64,000 bases of DNA from Caldilineaceae bacterium (GTDB lineage: Bacteria; Chloroflexota; Anaerolineae; Caldilineales; Caldilineaceae), in assembly GCA_019637695.1 (NCBI GenBank), contig JAHBVG010000008.1, positions 1 to 64,000 of the forward strand, in the 5' to 3' direction. Below, piece after piece: positions 14,937 through 24,781 of this stretch. Numbering within the stretch: the first letter of the stretch is position 1; each line of letters starts with the position of its first letter. The notes beneath the pieces were generated by a model. The model was not told the origin of the DNA. It was given only the letters and a program-made list of their open reading frames with translations, and ran no database searches. The position numbers and the translations under genes are program-made.

Positions 14937-16583
14937 TTACTGCTTGCTGATCAGGCTGACGTCCACGCGCCACTGGGGATTGTAGATGAAGCCCTGGACG
15001 CGGCTGGAAAGGCCAATTTGCAGACCCGGTTGGAGGATGGGCGCATAGGGACCCTGCTCCATCAGGTAATCCTGCATCTCTTGGAACATACCCTCGCGCA
15101 CATCGTCGTCAGTCTCGACGCGCAGCGCATCGCGCAGGGCGAGAATCTCCGCGTCGGCGGTCTCGTCCACCCAACCGGTGCGTGTGCCCACCACGCCCGC
15201 AGGCAGGAATTCAACATAATCCAACGAATCGCGGTAGTCGGGCAGCCAGAGCCAGAGGCCGAAAGGCTCTGTTCCACTGCGGTAAGCCTGGAGCGCAACC
15301 TGCACCTCGGCGGGGGCCAGCGCCGCATTGATGCCAGCCTCGGCCAGATCCGCCTGGACCTTTTGGGCGAAGGTGCCAAAGTTGACGCCAGCAAAGGTAA
15401 AGTCAGGATAGGCCAGGTCGATGGTCACACCGTCGGCGTAGCCCGCCTCGGCCAGCAGTTCACGCGCCCGATCCAGATCGCGTTGAATGCCCGAATTGGC
15501 CTCGTACGCGCCCAGGAAGCCAACCGGCAGCATAGAGGCAGGGGTCACCGATTCGCCGCCCGCCAGCAAGCGGATGCCTTCATAGTCCAACGCATAGCGG
15601 ACAGCAGCCTGCACCAGCGGATCGCTCATGGGGCCGCCCACCTCTGGGTTTTGGTTGCCCTTGAGGAAGACCAACGTATCGCTGAGCCCCTGATAGATGG
15701 TGACGTTGGGGTTGCCTTCGAGCGAAGGTAGTTGATCCTGGCTGAGATCAAAGGCGATGTCGATGTCGCCCGCTTCCAACTGGATCTTCTGGGTGGCGGA
15801 TTCGGGGATGTTGCGGAAGATCACGCGCTCGATGGCGGGTGCATCTCCCCAGTAATTGTCGTTGCGCACCAGCACCGTCTCCACGCCCGGTTCCCAGCGT
15901 TCGAGTACATAAGGACCGCTGCCCGCGCTGTTCTGGTTGAGCCAGGTTTCAGCGGTGTCGGCAGTGGAGGCATCCTCAGCGGCGCTGCCGCCCTGGGCTT
16001 CCACCACGGCTTGATTGACGACGCTAAAACCACCGAAGACCATCTTGGCAAGGATGGCAGGGTCCGGCTGCTCCAGCGTGAGGACGACGGTCTGCTCGTC
16101 GGCGGCTTCCACCGAGACGATGCCATTGGCCAGGAAGGAGGGGTTGCCGGTGACGTTGGCAAGCCGATTGAACGAGAAGACCACATCATCAGCGGTCACC
16201 GGGGAACCATCCGAGAAGAGAGCGTTCGGGTCGAGCGAAAAGGTGTAGACAGTACCATCCTCAGAGATTTCCCACGATTCGGCCAAACTGGGGATCACCT
16301 GTTCCACAGAGTCGGCGGGGAAGGTGATCAGCGTCTGGTAGGTCACCTTGTGAACGATAGAGGGCAGGGTTTCATACGCCCGTTGTGGGTCGTAGGAAGC
16401 TGTGTCCTCGGCAATGGCGACAATGAGTGTGTTCGCCAGAGGGTCGGCGGCTGGCTGTGGCGCGGGCGCAGCGCCACTATCCGCAGTACCAGTCGTCGGC
16501 GCAACGGGCGCTGGGCAGGCGGCCAGCATCAACGCCAACGCCAGCAACAACGCAAGCAAAATTGTTGATCGACGTCTAATCAT
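14937..16583 (-). CDS. family-5 ABC transporter substrate-binding lipoprotein (orphan)
   Basis: A 548-residue SBP_bac_5 (peptide/nickel/oligosaccharide) binding protein. The start at 16583 follows AAAGGAG by 5 nt and yields a lipoprotein signal with LMLAAC. Family marks are ETLPSIVHKVTYQTLITF, LAESWEISEDGTVYTFSLDP, FSDGSPVTADDVVFSFNRL, and later QAAVRYALDYEGIRLLAGGE. It should sit outside the membrane and deliver a ligand to an importer, but no permease or ATPase gene accompanies it here. The ligand is not predictable. Confidence 0.92.
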   Translation of the reverse strand: MIRRRSTILLALLLALALMLAACPAPVAPTTGTADSGAAPAPQPAADPLANTLIVAIAEDTASYDPQRAYETLPSIVHKVTYQTLITFPADSVEQVIPSLAESWEISEDGTVYTFSLDPNALFSDGSPVTADDVVFSFNRLANVTGNPSFLANGIVSVEAADEQTVVLTLEQPDPAILAKMVFGGFSVVNQAVVEAQGGSAAEDASTADTAETWLNQNSAGSGPYVLERWEPGVETVLVRNDNYWGDAPAIERVIFRNIPESATQKIQLEAGDIDIAFDLSQDQLPSLEGNPNVTIYQGLSDTLVFLKGNQNPEVGGPMSDPLVQAAVRYALDYEGIRLLAGGESVTPASMLPVGFLGAYEANSGIQRDLDRARELLAEAGYADGVTIDLAYPDFTFAGVNFGTFAQKVQADLAEAGINAALAPAEVQVALQAYRSGTEPFGLWLWLPDYRDSLDYVEFLPAGVVGTRTGWVDETADAEILALRDALRVETDDDVREGMFQEMQDYLMEQGPYAPILQPGLQIGLSSRVQGFIYNPQWRVDVSLISKQ

Positions 16584-16694
16584 CGGATCTCCTTTGGGAT
16601 ACAAATCAATTCAATGACAATAGGAACAGCAATTGGGGAACGCCATCACTTTACACGAATCGGGGGCAGTGTGCAAAAAGAGGGAGGGAGGGAG

Positions 16695-16761
16695 GTATTG
16701 GATATTAGATATTGGGTATTGGGCGACAGTCGCCCAATACCCAATATCTAATATCCAATAC
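16695..16761. repeat. perfect 33-bp palindrome (ATATTGGGTATTGG family)
   Basis: GTATTGGATATTAGATATTG... (16695-16727), a single A, then the exact complement (16729-16761). Related, less perfect copies lie at 41859-41936 and 45093-45160. It separates the ends of the region upstream of the solute-binding gene and the enolase stop. Confidence 0.92.
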
Positions 16762-16768
16762 CCTTCCT

Positions 16769-18112
<1,344 letters not shown>

Positions 18113-18207
18113 CTATATCACAAAAACCCGTACAGACCCATCCAACACTATAGCGCAGATCGACAGAAATCACAATCGATTTGGAGGAGAAAGTAGTAAC
18201 AAGTTGG

Positions 18208-18236
18208 TTGACGTGTGCTGAAAATCCCTCTACAAT
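18208..18236 (+). promoter_or_regulatory. sigma-70-like promoter of the DUF4058 gene
   Basis: TTGACG (18208-18213), 17-nt spacer, TACAAT (18231-18236), 45 nt before the start codon at 18281. Confidence 0.6.
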
Positions 18237-18280
18237 CTCAGCAACAAGGGTATTGTAGGCGCAAGTGACGGAGGTGAAAC

Positions 18281-19099
18281 ATGGCTTCGCCTTTCCCAGG
18301 CATGGATCCCTATATTGAGCAGAGCCGTATCTGGGCAGATTTCCACAGCGATCTGGCCTCTGAAATTCGTGCGTATCTCAATGCACAGATTCGCCCTGCC
18401 TATTTTGCTCGGCTGACGCCCTACACGACCTATGAAGTCATTGAAGTTGCCCAGTCTCGCTTGCAAGGGGTACGCCCTGATGTTGGCGTGATGCAGCGGA
18501 GGCCCCTTCTGCCACACGCGGGAACAGCCACCTTGACTGAACCTGCGCCTGTGGAAAGTATCGTCAAAATGGAAGCCCCGCTTGAGATTATGAGCATTGA
18601 AATTCGCCATGCCAGCGAAGAATATCTGGTAACGGCGATAGAGATCCTCTCTCCGGTGAACAAGCAGAGGGGCCACGAGGCGCACCGGGATTACCAGCGC
18701 AAACGGCGCGAACTGCTACGCTCCAACGTTCACTTCATCGAAATCGATTTCCTGCGCGCGGGTGAACGCTCCCCGCTGGACCGGCCCGTGCCGCCAGCGC
18801 CTTACTACGTTTCATTGAGCCGTGAAGGACAGCGTCCTAAGATTCTGGTCTGGCCAATTCCGCTGAACGCACGCCTGCCCACGATTCCCGTTCCCCTTGC
18901 GCATGGCGACCCAGACGCCACCCTCAATCTGGCGCAGGTGGTCGCAGCCGTCTATGAGCGGGGCGGCTATGACGTTCAGATCGACTATCGGGAAGCTGCG
19001 CCCCCGCCGCCACTCTCCGAGGAAGAAGAGCAGTGGGTGGATCAGAGCCTCGCTCCTTATCGATCTACTGGGCAAAAAATGGAGCCACAGAATGATTAG
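18281..19099 (+). CDS. DUF4058 family protein
   Basis: A 272-residue DUF4058 protein. The family start MASPFPGMDPYIEQSRIWAD is clear, followed by HSDLASEIRAYLN, VRPDVGVM, and an ILSPVNKQRGHEAHRDYQRK segment with an E-x-LSP-x-NK signature that recalls PD-(D/E)XK enzymes such as Uma2. Function is not established. These proteins are multi-copy in cyanobacteria and Chloroflexota. It has its own promoter and no obvious operon partner. Confidence 0.85.
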   Translation: MASPFPGMDPYIEQSRIWADFHSDLASEIRAYLNAQIRPAYFARLTPYTTYEVIEVAQSRLQGVRPDVGVMQRRPLLPHAGTATLTEPAPVESIVKMEAPLEIMSIEIRHASEEYLVTAIEILSPVNKQRGHEAHRDYQRKRRELLRSNVHFIEIDFLRAGERSPLDRPVPPAPYYVSLSREGQRPKILVWPIPLNARLPTIPVPLAHGDPDATLNLAQVVAAVYERGGYDVQIDYREAAPPPPLSEEEEQWVDQSLAPYRSTGQKMEPQND

Positions 19100-19169
19100 T
19101 GTCCCCGTCGCCTGGGATCGAGGTGATCGATATCATGGCGAGTTGACACACCGATGATTGGGACCCAAT

Positions 19170-20480
19170 TCAATCTGCCGAGGATTCTGCAACCTTGCCT
19201 TTCCCCCTGACCTCAATTTGTTCCTCTTCAGGACGCGCATCATGCAGCGAACCAAACGCGCGCAGCCGCGGCGAGATCCACGCAGTGACGCCCACGACGA
19301 TCAACGTGCCAATACCGCCGCTGACCACTGACACCACAGGACCAAACGCCTGCGCCACCGCGCCCGATTCAAAACCACCCAGTTCATTCGACGCGCCCAC
19401 GAAGACGCTGCTCACTGCCGCCACCCGTCCGCGCATGTGATCGGGCGTGAGCAACTGCTGCAACGTCCCGCGGATGATCATGCTGACGTTGTCAAAGGCG
19501 CCGGTGAGGAAGAGCATGGCGAACGAGAGCCAGAAGTTGGTGGACAGGCCAAAGATGATGGTTGCTACGCCAAAACCCGCCACAGTGATGAGGAGCGTAC
19601 GCCCAGCCCGCTGCATGGGCGGCAGGTAGACCATGGCAATAGCCATGAGAAAAGCGCCAATCGCCGGAGCCGCGCGCAGCCAGCCAAAGCCGGTCGCGCC
19701 CACCTTGAGGATATCCTCAGCATAGATGGGCAGCAGATAGACAGCTCCACCCAGCAACACGGCGAAGAGATCAAGCGAGATCATCGCCAGGATAATGCGT
19801 GTGTTCCACACAAAATGGATACCGGCGACCAGGGTTTTGAATGAAGCCGCGCCCGTGGGTTTCGTATCTGAGTTAAACTTGAAGTAAGAGAGCATCAGAA
19901 TAAAGAGCAGCGAGGTCGATGCGGCGATCACATAGGCCAGCGGCACACTAAAGACGATCACCAAACCGCCCAACGCTGGCCCGGCCACACCGGATATCTG
20001 CATCAAACTCGTATTCCACGCCACAGCGTTGGGGAAGGCGTGGGCCGGCACGATTTGCGGCAACAACGCCACCCGCGCCGGTCGCCCGACCATCACGACG
20101 GCGGCATCCATGAAAAGCAGAAAGTACATCCACGAAACCGAACCCTCGGTGTATGAGAGCCACGCCAGCCCCAGCGAAGTCAACGTCATCGCCAGCAAAC
20201 TGAGCATCACCAATCGCGAGCGATCGAAGCGATCCGCCAAATAGCCAGCGGGCAGCGCCAACAACATGGTCGGGATGGCCTGGGCCAACCCAACCAGCCC
20301 CAGCGAAAGCGCTTCCCCCGTGCGCTGGTACATCTCCCAACCGATGGCAACGCTCTGGATGCGCGTCCCCGCCATGGCGATGAACCAGCCGACAATGTAA
20401 AGTCGATACTCGGGGATGCGAAAAGCAGCATAGGGATCATGGGCGCGCGAGCGCTCCTTGTGAGGGGGTTTTGTCATCAT
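19170..20480 (-). CDS. MFS transporter (EntS/MFS_3-like)
   Basis: A protein of about 436 residues with 12 hydrophobic segments. The likely start is the ATG-ATG pair at 20480/20477 after AAAGGG; the open frame upstream to 20669 is not membrane-like and crosses the divergent promoter. The segment FRIPEYRLYIVGWFIAMAGTRIQSVAIGWEMY begins the MFS_3 family, and AGYLADRFDRSRLVMLS is the A-motif-like loop between helices 2 and 3. Family members export siderophores or drugs; the substrate here is unknown. It is divergent from the cysteine desulfurase gene. Confidence 0.85.
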   Translation of the reverse strand: MMTKPPHKERSRAHDPYAAFRIPEYRLYIVGWFIAMAGTRIQSVAIGWEMYQRTGEALSLGLVGLAQAIPTMLLALPAGYLADRFDRSRLVMLSLLAMTLTSLGLAWLSYTEGSVSWMYFLLFMDAAVVMVGRPARVALLPQIVPAHAFPNAVAWNTSLMQISGVAGPALGGLVIVFSVPLAYVIAASTSLLFILMLSYFKFNSDTKPTGAASFKTLVAGIHFVWNTRIILAMISLDLFAVLLGGAVYLLPIYAEDILKVGATGFGWLRAAPAIGAFLMAIAMVYLPPMQRAGRTLLITVAGFGVATIIFGLSTNFWLSFAMLFLTGAFDNVSMIIRGTLQQLLTPDHMRGRVAAVSSVFVGASNELGGFESGAVAQAFGPVVSVVSGGIGTLIVVGVTAWISPRLRAFGSLHDARPEEEQIEVRGKGKVAESSAD

Positions 20481-20588
20481 TGGCCCTTTGGGTAGATCAA
20501 GGCGGTGTTTCTGTACCGGTTTACAGAGAATTTGATCATTGTAGACGGCAATGTGGTTCTCGGCAACTTTCAACAATTTCCGATGATA

Positions 20589-20617
20589 TTGACCCACTCC
20601 GCGGGCAGTGCTAAAAT
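20589..20617 (+). promoter_or_regulatory. sigma-70-like promoter of the cysteine desulfurase gene
   Basis: TTGACC (20589-20594), 17-nt spacer, TAAAAT (20612-20617), 55 nt before the start codon. Confidence 0.6.
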
Positions 20618-20671
20618 CGGGCGAATGTGGAGATGGGGATTGGCGACAATTGCAAACAAGGGAACTCACCT

Positions 20672-21835
20672 ATGAACGTCTACCTGGATCACGCGGCGAC
20701 AACGCCAGTGCGCCCCGAAGTGGTGGAGGCGATGCTGCCCTATTTGACTGACTTTTACGGCAACTCGTCGAGCATCCACGGGATTGGGCGCAAAGCCCAC
20801 GCCGGGTTGGATGGGGCGCGGCGCACAATTGCCGATATCCTCGGCGCAAAGACCAACGAGATCATCTTCACCAGCGGTGGTTCGGAAAGCGATAACACAG
20901 CCCTGCGCGGGATCGCGTTGGCCCGCCGTCGCCAAACCGGGGCCAACCGCATTGTCACCACGGTGGTGGAACACAAAGCAGTCCTCGAAACGGCGTTGGA
21001 TCTGCGCGATCACTTTGGGTTTGACGTCACCCTCATCCCTGTGGATGGGGATGGGATGGCGCGCGTCGATGATGTCGCTCCACTCCTGGGCGAGGATGTA
21101 GCCGTGGTCAGCGTCATGCTCGCCAACAACGAGGTTGGCACGATCCAGCCGGTTGGCGAGATTGGCGCGATCTGCCGGGCGCGGGGCATCCCCTTCCACA
21201 CGGACGCGGTGCAGGCCGCGGGCAAATTACCCCTTGATGTCCACTCCCTGCGCGTGGACGCGCTCAGCGGCGGCGCGCACAAGTTTTACGGTCCCAAAGG
21301 GGTGGGGTTCCTCTATTTGCGCCAGGGCACGCCCTTTCAGCCCACGTTGACCGGCGGCAGCCACGAAGGCAGCCGTCGCGCCGGCACCGAAAACGTGGCA
21401 GGGATCGTGGCCATGGCGAAAGCGCTCGAATTGGCCGAAATCGAACGCGAGGTAGAGATGAGGCGGCTACAACTCTTGCGCGATTGGTTGATTGGCGGCA
21501 TCCTCGAAAAGGTGGATGGGGTACATCTCACCGGTTCGCCCTTCCACCGCCTGCCCAACCATGCCAGCTTTCTCATCAACGGCGTCGAGGCCGAAGGCGT
21601 CTTGATCGGCCTGGATCTGGCGGGAATCGCCGCCAGCAGCGGCAGCGCCTGTACCAGCGCCGCGCAGAAGCCCAGCCATGTCCTCGAAGCCATGGGCATC
21701 CCCGCGCAGGATGCAGTCGGCGGTCTGCGCCTGAGTCTTGGCCGAAGCAACACCCCAGAGCAGATCGAGTACGTCCTCGCCAAATTGCCGCGGATCGTCG
21801 AACAGATCCGCGGGAGTGTCCCCATCGCGTTCTGA
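20672..21835 (+). CDS. cysteine desulfurase (NifS/IscS family)
   Basis: A 387-residue PLP enzyme that removes sulfur from cysteine for Fe-S clusters, thiolated tRNA and cofactors. The ATG at 20672 follows AAGGGA and opens with the classic VYLDHAATTPVRPEV. The PLP-binding lysine is K204 in SGGAHKFYGPKG; the persulfide cysteine is C327 in SSGSACTSAAQ. The short loop after SGSACTSA fits group I (IscS/NifS) enzymes. No iscU or thiI partner is adjacent, so it may serve tRNA thiolation or general sulfur supply. Confidence 0.95.
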   Translation: MNVYLDHAATTPVRPEVVEAMLPYLTDFYGNSSSIHGIGRKAHAGLDGARRTIADILGAKTNEIIFTSGGSESDNTALRGIALARRRQTGANRIVTTVVEHKAVLETALDLRDHFGFDVTLIPVDGDGMARVDDVAPLLGEDVAVVSVMLANNEVGTIQPVGEIGAICRARGIPFHTDAVQAAGKLPLDVHSLRVDALSGGAHKFYGPKGVGFLYLRQGTPFQPTLTGGSHEGSRRAGTENVAGIVAMAKALELAEIEREVEMRRLQLLRDWLIGGILEKVDGVHLTGSPFHRLPNHASFLINGVEAEGVLIGLDLAGIAASSGSACTSAAQKPSHVLEAMGIPAQDAVGGLRLSLGRSNTPEQIEYVLAKLPRIVEQIRGSVPIAF

Positions 21836-21848
21836 TACTTACCCAGAG

Positions 21849-21944
21849 ATGATCCACGAAGCCACACGAAGAAGCACGAAGACAGAAAGCAACAAACTCG
21901 CCTTTTGGGTTTCTGTGTGTCACTTGGTGTGGCTTCGTGGATCA
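21849..21944. repeat. GATCCACGAAGC palindromic repeat
   Basis: Left end ATGATCCACGAAGCCACACG, right end GTGTGGCTTCGTGGATCAT, with CACGAAG words inside. The same family occurs at 33742-33818. It fills the gap after the cysteine desulfurase stop. Confidence 0.85.
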
Positions 21945-21989
21945 TACGAATTCTTCACATGATTATTAGCATTCATTGAGGTTTCACTT

Positions 21990-23261
21990 ATGCCCATTGC
22001 CAATCGAATCGTCTTCCCCAAGCTGCGCCCTGTGGATGTGCGTCCTTATCAGCAGAACGGGCAGCCCTACTATTTGCTGCGCGATCCGCTGGACCTGAGC
22101 GAAGGCTCGCTGCTCGTCCCCCAATATTTTGGACCGCTGCTGGCGCTTTGTGATGGTACGCTGGAGGATGCACGGGCCTTGGGCGTAACGCTGATGGCTC
22201 GATATGGGATGAACATCGACGCAGGCATGATCGGCGATCTGCTCTCGGCATTGGACGAGGCGCTGCTGTTGGAAAATGAGCGGACGGTGGCAGCATTAGC
22301 GCGCAAGCGAGAGGCGTACCGGCGGCTTCCCTTCCGCACGGCGACGCTGGCCGGTCTTTCTTATCCAGCGGAGCGGCGCGCACTGGCCCAATTGCTGGAT
22401 GGCTACATTGAGCAGACCGTCCCCACGCGGAACGGGCGCGCCAACGGCGCTGCCCCTGGACGGCGCAATGGGCAGAGTGGACATCCACCCAAGCCCGGCA
22501 TCTTCAGCCCACACATCGACTATCCGCGCGGGGGAACTGTCTACGCGCCCACATGGAAAACCGTGGAGGATGCTGTCCAATCCGCGGATTTGGCGATCCT
22601 CATCGGCACCGATCACTATGGGGATGATCTCTTTACGCTCACTCGTCAAAATTACGCAACCCCCTATGGAATGCTGCCGACAAATACGATCATCGTGGAC
22701 GATCTGGCAGCGGCGCTGGGTGAGGAGGCCGCCTATGCCGGAGAGATGCGCCACTGTAACGAGCATTCGCTGGAATTGGTGGCGGTCTGGTTGCATCACA
22801 TGCGCGGCGGGCGTCCACTAGAGATTGTACCCGTCCTCTGTGGATCGCTGCATCGTTTCTACGCCAACGGCCACAGCCCAGCGGACCACGCGCCCATTGG
22901 GCAATTCCTAGAGACGATGGAACGCCACTGCGCCGGGCGCAACGTCTTCGTAGTAGCGTCGGGCGATCTGGCCCATGTTGGTCCTGCTTTTGGCGGCGCG
23001 CCCCTCACCCAACAGGATCGTCTTCAGGTCCGCAGCGCCGATCGGGATCTGCTCACCCACCTCTGCGCCGGCGACGCCGACGGCTTCTTCGACTCGATCC
23101 GGCGCATCCGCAACCGGCACAACGTCTGCGGCGCAACGCCCGGCTATCTTGCCCTCAAACTCATGGGCAATGTCCACGGCCAGGAGATGGCCTACCAATC
23201 CTGCCCCGCGGATGATCACAATACATCCGCGGTAACGGTGGCCGGGGTAGCCTATCTTTAA
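21990..23261 (+). CDS. AmmeMemoRadiSam system protein B (MEMO1 family)
   Basis: A 423-residue protein whose C-terminal ~260 residues are a MEMO domain. SPHIDYPRGGTVYA supplies the first histidine, GTDHYGDDLFTLT and CNEHSLELVAVWLHH the next ones, and VVASGDLAHVGPAFGG the last, together the metal site seen in MEMO1 and related LigB-type dioxygenases. The N-terminal ~165 residues are an extra helical domain found in some bacterial forms. MEMO proteins cluster with AMMECR1 and radical-SAM genes in other genomes; neither partner is present here. Function in bacteria is not settled. Confidence 0.88.
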   Translation: MPIANRIVFPKLRPVDVRPYQQNGQPYYLLRDPLDLSEGSLLVPQYFGPLLALCDGTLEDARALGVTLMARYGMNIDAGMIGDLLSALDEALLLENERTVAALARKREAYRRLPFRTATLAGLSYPAERRALAQLLDGYIEQTVPTRNGRANGAAPGRRNGQSGHPPKPGIFSPHIDYPRGGTVYAPTWKTVEDAVQSADLAILIGTDHYGDDLFTLTRQNYATPYGMLPTNTIIVDDLAAALGEEAAYAGEMRHCNEHSLELVAVWLHHMRGGRPLEIVPVLCGSLHRFYANGHSPADHAPIGQFLETMERHCAGRNVFVVASGDLAHVGPAFGGAPLTQQDRLQVRSADRDLLTHLCAGDADGFFDSIRRIRNRHNVCGATPGYLALKLMGNVHGQEMAYQSCPADDHNTSAVTVAGVAYL

Positions 23262-23292
23262 CCGCGGACGGTATTTTGAATGATTTTTTGCC

Positions 23293-23335
23293 TTGACATT
23301 GAAAAAATAGTGCGCGACAATGAAACCGGTTTCAT
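23293..23335 (+). promoter_or_regulatory. promoter with LacI-family operator
   Basis: TTGACA at 23293-23298, 17-nt spacer, GACAAT at 23316-23321. The perfect 16-bp palindrome ATGAAACCGGTTTCAT at 23320-23335 overlaps the -10 box and predicted start. The central CG and TGAAACCGGTTTCA form are typical of LacI/GalR operators, so the regulator downstream probably represses itself and perhaps the importer operon. Confidence 0.8.
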
Positions 23336-23619
23336 ATCATATGGCCTCTTCCTGGGGTCTGCGGTTTCTGTCGAACATCCCCCTGTCGCGCAGAGCCGAA
23401 GGACAAGAATCCGATTTCTTCATTGGATTCTTGCATGGATCTGAGACCGCAACACCATCCCACATTTTCATTTTGCTTAGGACGATGGAGTCCGTGTAGC
23501 AGATGTTGTCAACCCATTCGCATAACTTTCTAAATATCCTATACTGTTGAATCCTATGGCGACCAGCCTGGCCTTCTAAGGGTCGGGTTCTTTGGGCGTT
23601 ACTGTTTTTGAGTGAGTTT
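23336..23619 (+). other. long leader of the LacI-family gene, no gene seen
   Basis: About 280 nt lie between the operator and the start codon. It contains an inverted repeat with GGTCTGCGG/ACCGCA-type words (about 23355-23450, including AAGAATCCGA and GGATTCTTGC) but no coding sequence and no riboswitch I recognise. Confidence 0.5.
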
Positions 23620-24675
23620 ATGGAGCGCCGAACCTCTTCGATCACAATTCGTGATGTGGCGAAACGCGCAGGGGTGTCGCCTGCTACGGTGAGCCGTTAC
23701 ATCAACAAAGATGTTCCGGTTTCCGGGCAGACTGCGCAACGTATTCAGGCGGTGATGGATGAGTTGCGCTATGTTCCCCACATGGCAGCCCGGCACCTGG
23801 CAACCCAACGATCCCACGCCGTTGGGCTGTTATTGACAGATATGAATCATGCGTTCTTCATGCCGTTGATCGGCGGGATCGAGGCAATGGTTCGCAATGA
23901 GGAGTACAATTTGTTGGTTGCCACTTATTCCTCGGTAAATCAGACCAACAAGCCTATCCCCATCGGGCAGCACAACGCGGATGGCATGATCGTCTTTGTC
24001 GAGACGTTGAGCGACTGTGAAATCCTGGAGTTGCATGGGGCCGGATTCCCGCTGGTATTGATTTATCGCTCGTCTCCATCAGGATCCGCCATTCCGTCCA
24101 TCCGAGTAGACAACAAAACGGCAACGACAAAGTTGATCGATCACCTGATTGAGGCACATTGCAGACGCAGAATTGTCTTTGTGCAAGGCCCCGCAACGCA
24201 AGAAGATTCTCACCAACGCCAGGAGGGCTATCGAGCGTCATTGGAAGCCCACGGCATTGAGTATGATCCACGTTTGATCATCTCCGGCAGGTTCGACCGG
24301 GGCCATGCCTATCGAACCATGACTGATTTTTTGAACAACAATCCGCCTGAGTTCGATGCTATCTTCGCTGGCAACGACGATTCGGCCATCGGCATTATGA
24401 ATGCGCTCTATGAAGCCGGTCTGCATGTTCCAGAAGATGTCAGCGTGGTTGGGTTCGATGATCTTGAGTTATCTCTATTCTTGAATCCGCCACTTACGAC
24501 AGTGCGCGCGCCGACCGAAGAGGTGGGCCGGGCCGCTGCAAAGAGTTTGTTCGATTTACTGGCAGGACGAGACGTAGATCCCCTGATCTTACTCTCCACC
24601 GAAACTGTGATCCGGGGTTCCTGCGGATGCCCGCATGAACACGCATATCCGGTCTATAAAAAAGAAAGGAGGTGA
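23620..24675 (+). CDS. LacI-family transcriptional regulator
   Basis: A 351-residue regulator. The N-terminal helix-turn-helix ITIRDVAKRAGVSPATVSRYIN (about residues 8-29) and hinge YVPHMAARHLATQRS are followed by a periplasmic-binding-protein-like effector domain (VGLLLTDMNHAFFMPLIGGIE; FDAIFAGNDDSAIGIMNAL; VPEDVSVVGFDDLELSLFLNPPLTTVR). I prefer the ATG at 23620; a TTG at 23608 is possible. It ends CGCPHEHAY and lies about 105 nt before the sugar-type binding protein gene, so it is the likely local regulator of oligosaccharide import, sensing a sugar. Confidence 0.93.
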   Translation: MERRTSSITIRDVAKRAGVSPATVSRYINKDVPVSGQTAQRIQAVMDELRYVPHMAARHLATQRSHAVGLLLTDMNHAFFMPLIGGIEAMVRNEEYNLLVATYSSVNQTNKPIPIGQHNADGMIVFVETLSDCEILELHGAGFPLVLIYRSSPSGSAIPSIRVDNKTATTKLIDHLIEAHCRRRIVFVQGPATQEDSHQRQEGYRASLEAHGIEYDPRLIISGRFDRGHAYRTMTDFLNNNPPEFDAIFAGNDDSAIGIMNALYEAGLHVPEDVSVVGFDDLELSLFLNPPLTTVRAPTEEVGRAAAKSLFDLLAGRDVDPLILLSTETVIRGSCGCPHEHAYPVYKKERR

Positions 24676-24781
24676 ATGATCCTCGAAGTGAATTTCACAG
24701 AAATGAATGACCACGGCAGTCAATCAACCCCAGTAAAACAGTTTTACTTCGAAGTATCCATTGTCTTCTAAGGAGAGATCT

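Noticed and set aside
16402..16617. Small plus-strand frame over the signal peptide of the solute-binding protein
   Set aside because: It is the complement of a lipoprotein signal and its linker; no ribosome site.
23336..23619. Riboswitch in the LacI leader
   Set aside because: The leader is long and has some inverted words, but no known aptamer motif could be recognised.
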